From positions 32,359,848-32,423,847 of the forward strand of contig JACSVZ010000006.1 of the NCBI GenBank assembly GCA_014706295.1: a stretch of DNA of 64,000 nt. Direction: 5' to 3'. The stretch is from Lycocorax pyrrhopterus obiensis (taxonomy: Eukaryota; Chordata; Aves; Passeriformes; Paradisaeidae). Made by a program: the position numbers and the translations under genes. The notes below the pieces were generated by a model, which saw nothing but the letters and a program-made list of their open reading frames with translations, did no database searches and was not told where the DNA came from. Below are positions 62,230 to 64,000 of the stretch, piece after piece. How positions within the stretch are numbered: the first letter of the stretch is position 1; the number at the start of each line of letters is the position of its first letter.

Positions 62230-63485
62230 GCAGCTTGTCATTGTTGCAGGTATCTGCCACTCACAGGAAAATGACACCCATCACCCATCCCCGCTTGCTG
62301 GAATGGCCTTTTCTCAAGATGAAACTCCCTCTAACATAAATCACTGCACTCATCACACTGCTGCTGCCTACAAGGCCCACACAGCAAATGGAAGCTGTGC
62401 AAAAACAGTGGCCACTCCAGGACAAGGCTTTCTCCTTACCCCACAGAACATGCCTTTTTGCATAGCTACAAGCCTGCCCCAATAGACTTCACTTTGCTCA
62501 TGATGACCACAGCAAGCTTTTGCCCACCGTATCTTACCTCACAATCCCATCGCCCCCAGACAAAGCTCCTCCCAACACATCCCCATGCCTTTCTTGAGAG
62601 CTTCTTGAGAGCTTAGTGGTGGCTACTGCTTTCCAAACAACCACTTTTCCCAAGACTAGAAGCCTGCTCCAAACACGAGGCACTCCACTCGTGGGTAAGG
62701 GCCCCCCCCACATAACAGGTCCTCTCTTGGAAGACAAGCCCACCAAAACACGAGGAGCTCAGCCCATGAATAGCATCAGTGCACTCTCCTGCCACCCCCA
62801 CCACCTTCACACCATATGGAAGCTGCACACATGCATGTGCAAGTCTTTCAGAAGGCTGTTCTTCCCCCAACAACTCACTTCTCACAAGACCACAAGCTTG
62901 CCTCAATTCCTTAGCCTATGGACCCATGCTGCCAGAGCACGTTTCACCCTGCCACCTTCAAAGACGTTTGTCCCTTCTGGACAAATCCAGACCCTAACCC
63001 TAGCCCTAACCCTAACCCTGATCCCTTTTCCGTAGACTGCAAGCCCACCCGAATGCTTATTCAAGGCACTTTGTTGGTAAACACCATCTGGCGTGCACCC
63101 TTCCTGTGGAAGGCATATACTGCTCCACACTTTTCCTGTGGAAACCTTTCCTGACATCACCCTGTGAGTACTTTTTCCACAAGCCCACAAATCTACTTCA
63201 GAGGAGACCCTCAGCCTCTGAACACTGCTGCAGCTACATTCCTACTGGTCCCACAGCGAGTAGAAACCTCTCACAAGCATGTGTCACTCTGGGACAAGGT
63301 TGCACTGCTCACTGGCAGCTGACTTCCCACAAGAGTGCAAGCCTGCCCAAAAGCTATCCCCTCGCTTTAGGAATACCACCATAGAATCATTCCACCTGTG
63401 ACACCCACACAAGCATCTGCCAATCCTCAAGAAGGATTCTGCCCACCCCCGCAGGACATACCCACCACTCCTGCACAAGGCCTTC
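62230..63485. repeat. Degenerate satellite-like array, roughly 150-bp units
   Basis: C-rich, T-poor block unlike its AT-rich flanks. A core close to CACAAGACTGCAAGCCTGCC recurs at about 62466, 62656, 62731, 62890, 63036, 63179 and 63335, mostly 143-159 bp apart. Phrases such as CCACTCCAGGACAAGG and CACTCTGGGACAAGG, or CTTTCAGAAGG and CCTCAAGAAGG, also recur. The units are strongly diverged from each other. The repeat family was not recognised. Confidence 0.6.
62992..63020. repeat. Short interstitial telomeric repeat
   Basis: Reads CCCTAA, CCCTAG, CCCTAA, CCCTAA, CCCTG: nearly five vertebrate telomeric hexamers within the satellite-like array. Confidence 0.9.
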
Positions 63486-64000
63486 TTTCTGCGTTTCATA
63501 TTCTTATTTCTCTAACTCCACAATTTACTTCAATTGTGAACACAATTTTGAGCAACATAGAATTGTTGTTTCTATGTGTGCAGTTGTAAAATAATTGTAA
63601 TTACAAAAAGCATGAGAAGTGACTCAAATGTTTATTCTTGGCTTTTCTTGGGGTGTTAATGATTAATTCTTAATGTTTCACACTTCCCCCTTAAAAAAAA
63701 TTAATACAGGCCTGATAACTAGAGTGGAATAAATAGCTCTTCGATGACTATTACTAGGTATGACAATAGCTATAAAAAACAATCAAGTAAAGGCTTGGTT
63801 TGAAGAGTATTTAACTTAATTCCTAGAAAAGTTCCATCACTGCTTTGTTTTACATCCTTTTTTCTCTTATCAACGTTCTGACAGTTTCTTTAGCAGTAAC
63901 GTGCCAAAACTAAAGAACTGGTGTCTGTTAGAAAGCAATAATTTTCTAATCTTTTATTATTTTTAAAAAAGTTTTAATCTAGTAGTCATATGAGGGGCTA
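63486..64000. other. Right-edge non-coding DNA
   Basis: AT-rich, with no open frame or repeat that I can identify. Confidence 0.6.

Overview
This window is vertebrate nuclear DNA, almost certainly from a bird. The exons are small and intron-separated with GT/AG splice sites. The interspersed repeats are CR1 LINEs with the ATTCTATG-type 3' end plus avian-type ERV LTRs. The gene pair is FAM149A next to TLR3, which are syntenic neighbours in amniotes. The reconstructed TLR3 is 896 residues. I cannot name the species.

Layout, left to right. About 60-560 is a CpG-rich, promoter-like block at the left edge; it may belong to the next gene out (CYP4V2 by synteny, but no CYP4V2 coding sequence is visible). 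From 1905 to 24492 lies FAM149A on the minus strand. It has 11 coding exons that join in phase to 579 codons plus stop, and its first exon sits in a CpG island at about 23.9-24.75 kb. Its 12.9-kb first intron holds a solo class II LTR with a perfect 6-bp target duplication, a GC-rich 39-bp minisatellite, two CR1 copies, an ERVL-type LTR fragment, and some unassigned protein-like segments at 17.2-18.5 kb. From about 28.2 to 37.85 kb lies TLR3 on the minus strand. It has four coding exons (444, 192, 1826 and 229 nt) plus a probable non-coding first exon beside a short CpG-rich promoter with an IRF element. Intron phases are consistent throughout both genes.

From about 38.1 kb to the end (about 26 kb) I find no convincing coding exon. 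By synteny this should be the gap between TLR3 and SORBS2. It holds a degraded CR1, some possible conserved-element-like patches, and at 62.2-63.5 kb a degenerate satellite-like array of roughly 150-bp units with a short run of telomeric CCCTAA hexamers inside it.

The two genes are head-to-tail on the same strand but are not expected to act together. TLR3 is an endosomal double-stranded RNA sensor signalling through TRIF. FAM149A is a poorly characterised DUF3719 protein. The most noteworthy items are the solo LTR, the in-frame minisatellite, the satellite array with telomeric hexamers, and the unexplained protein-like segments inside FAM149A intron 1.
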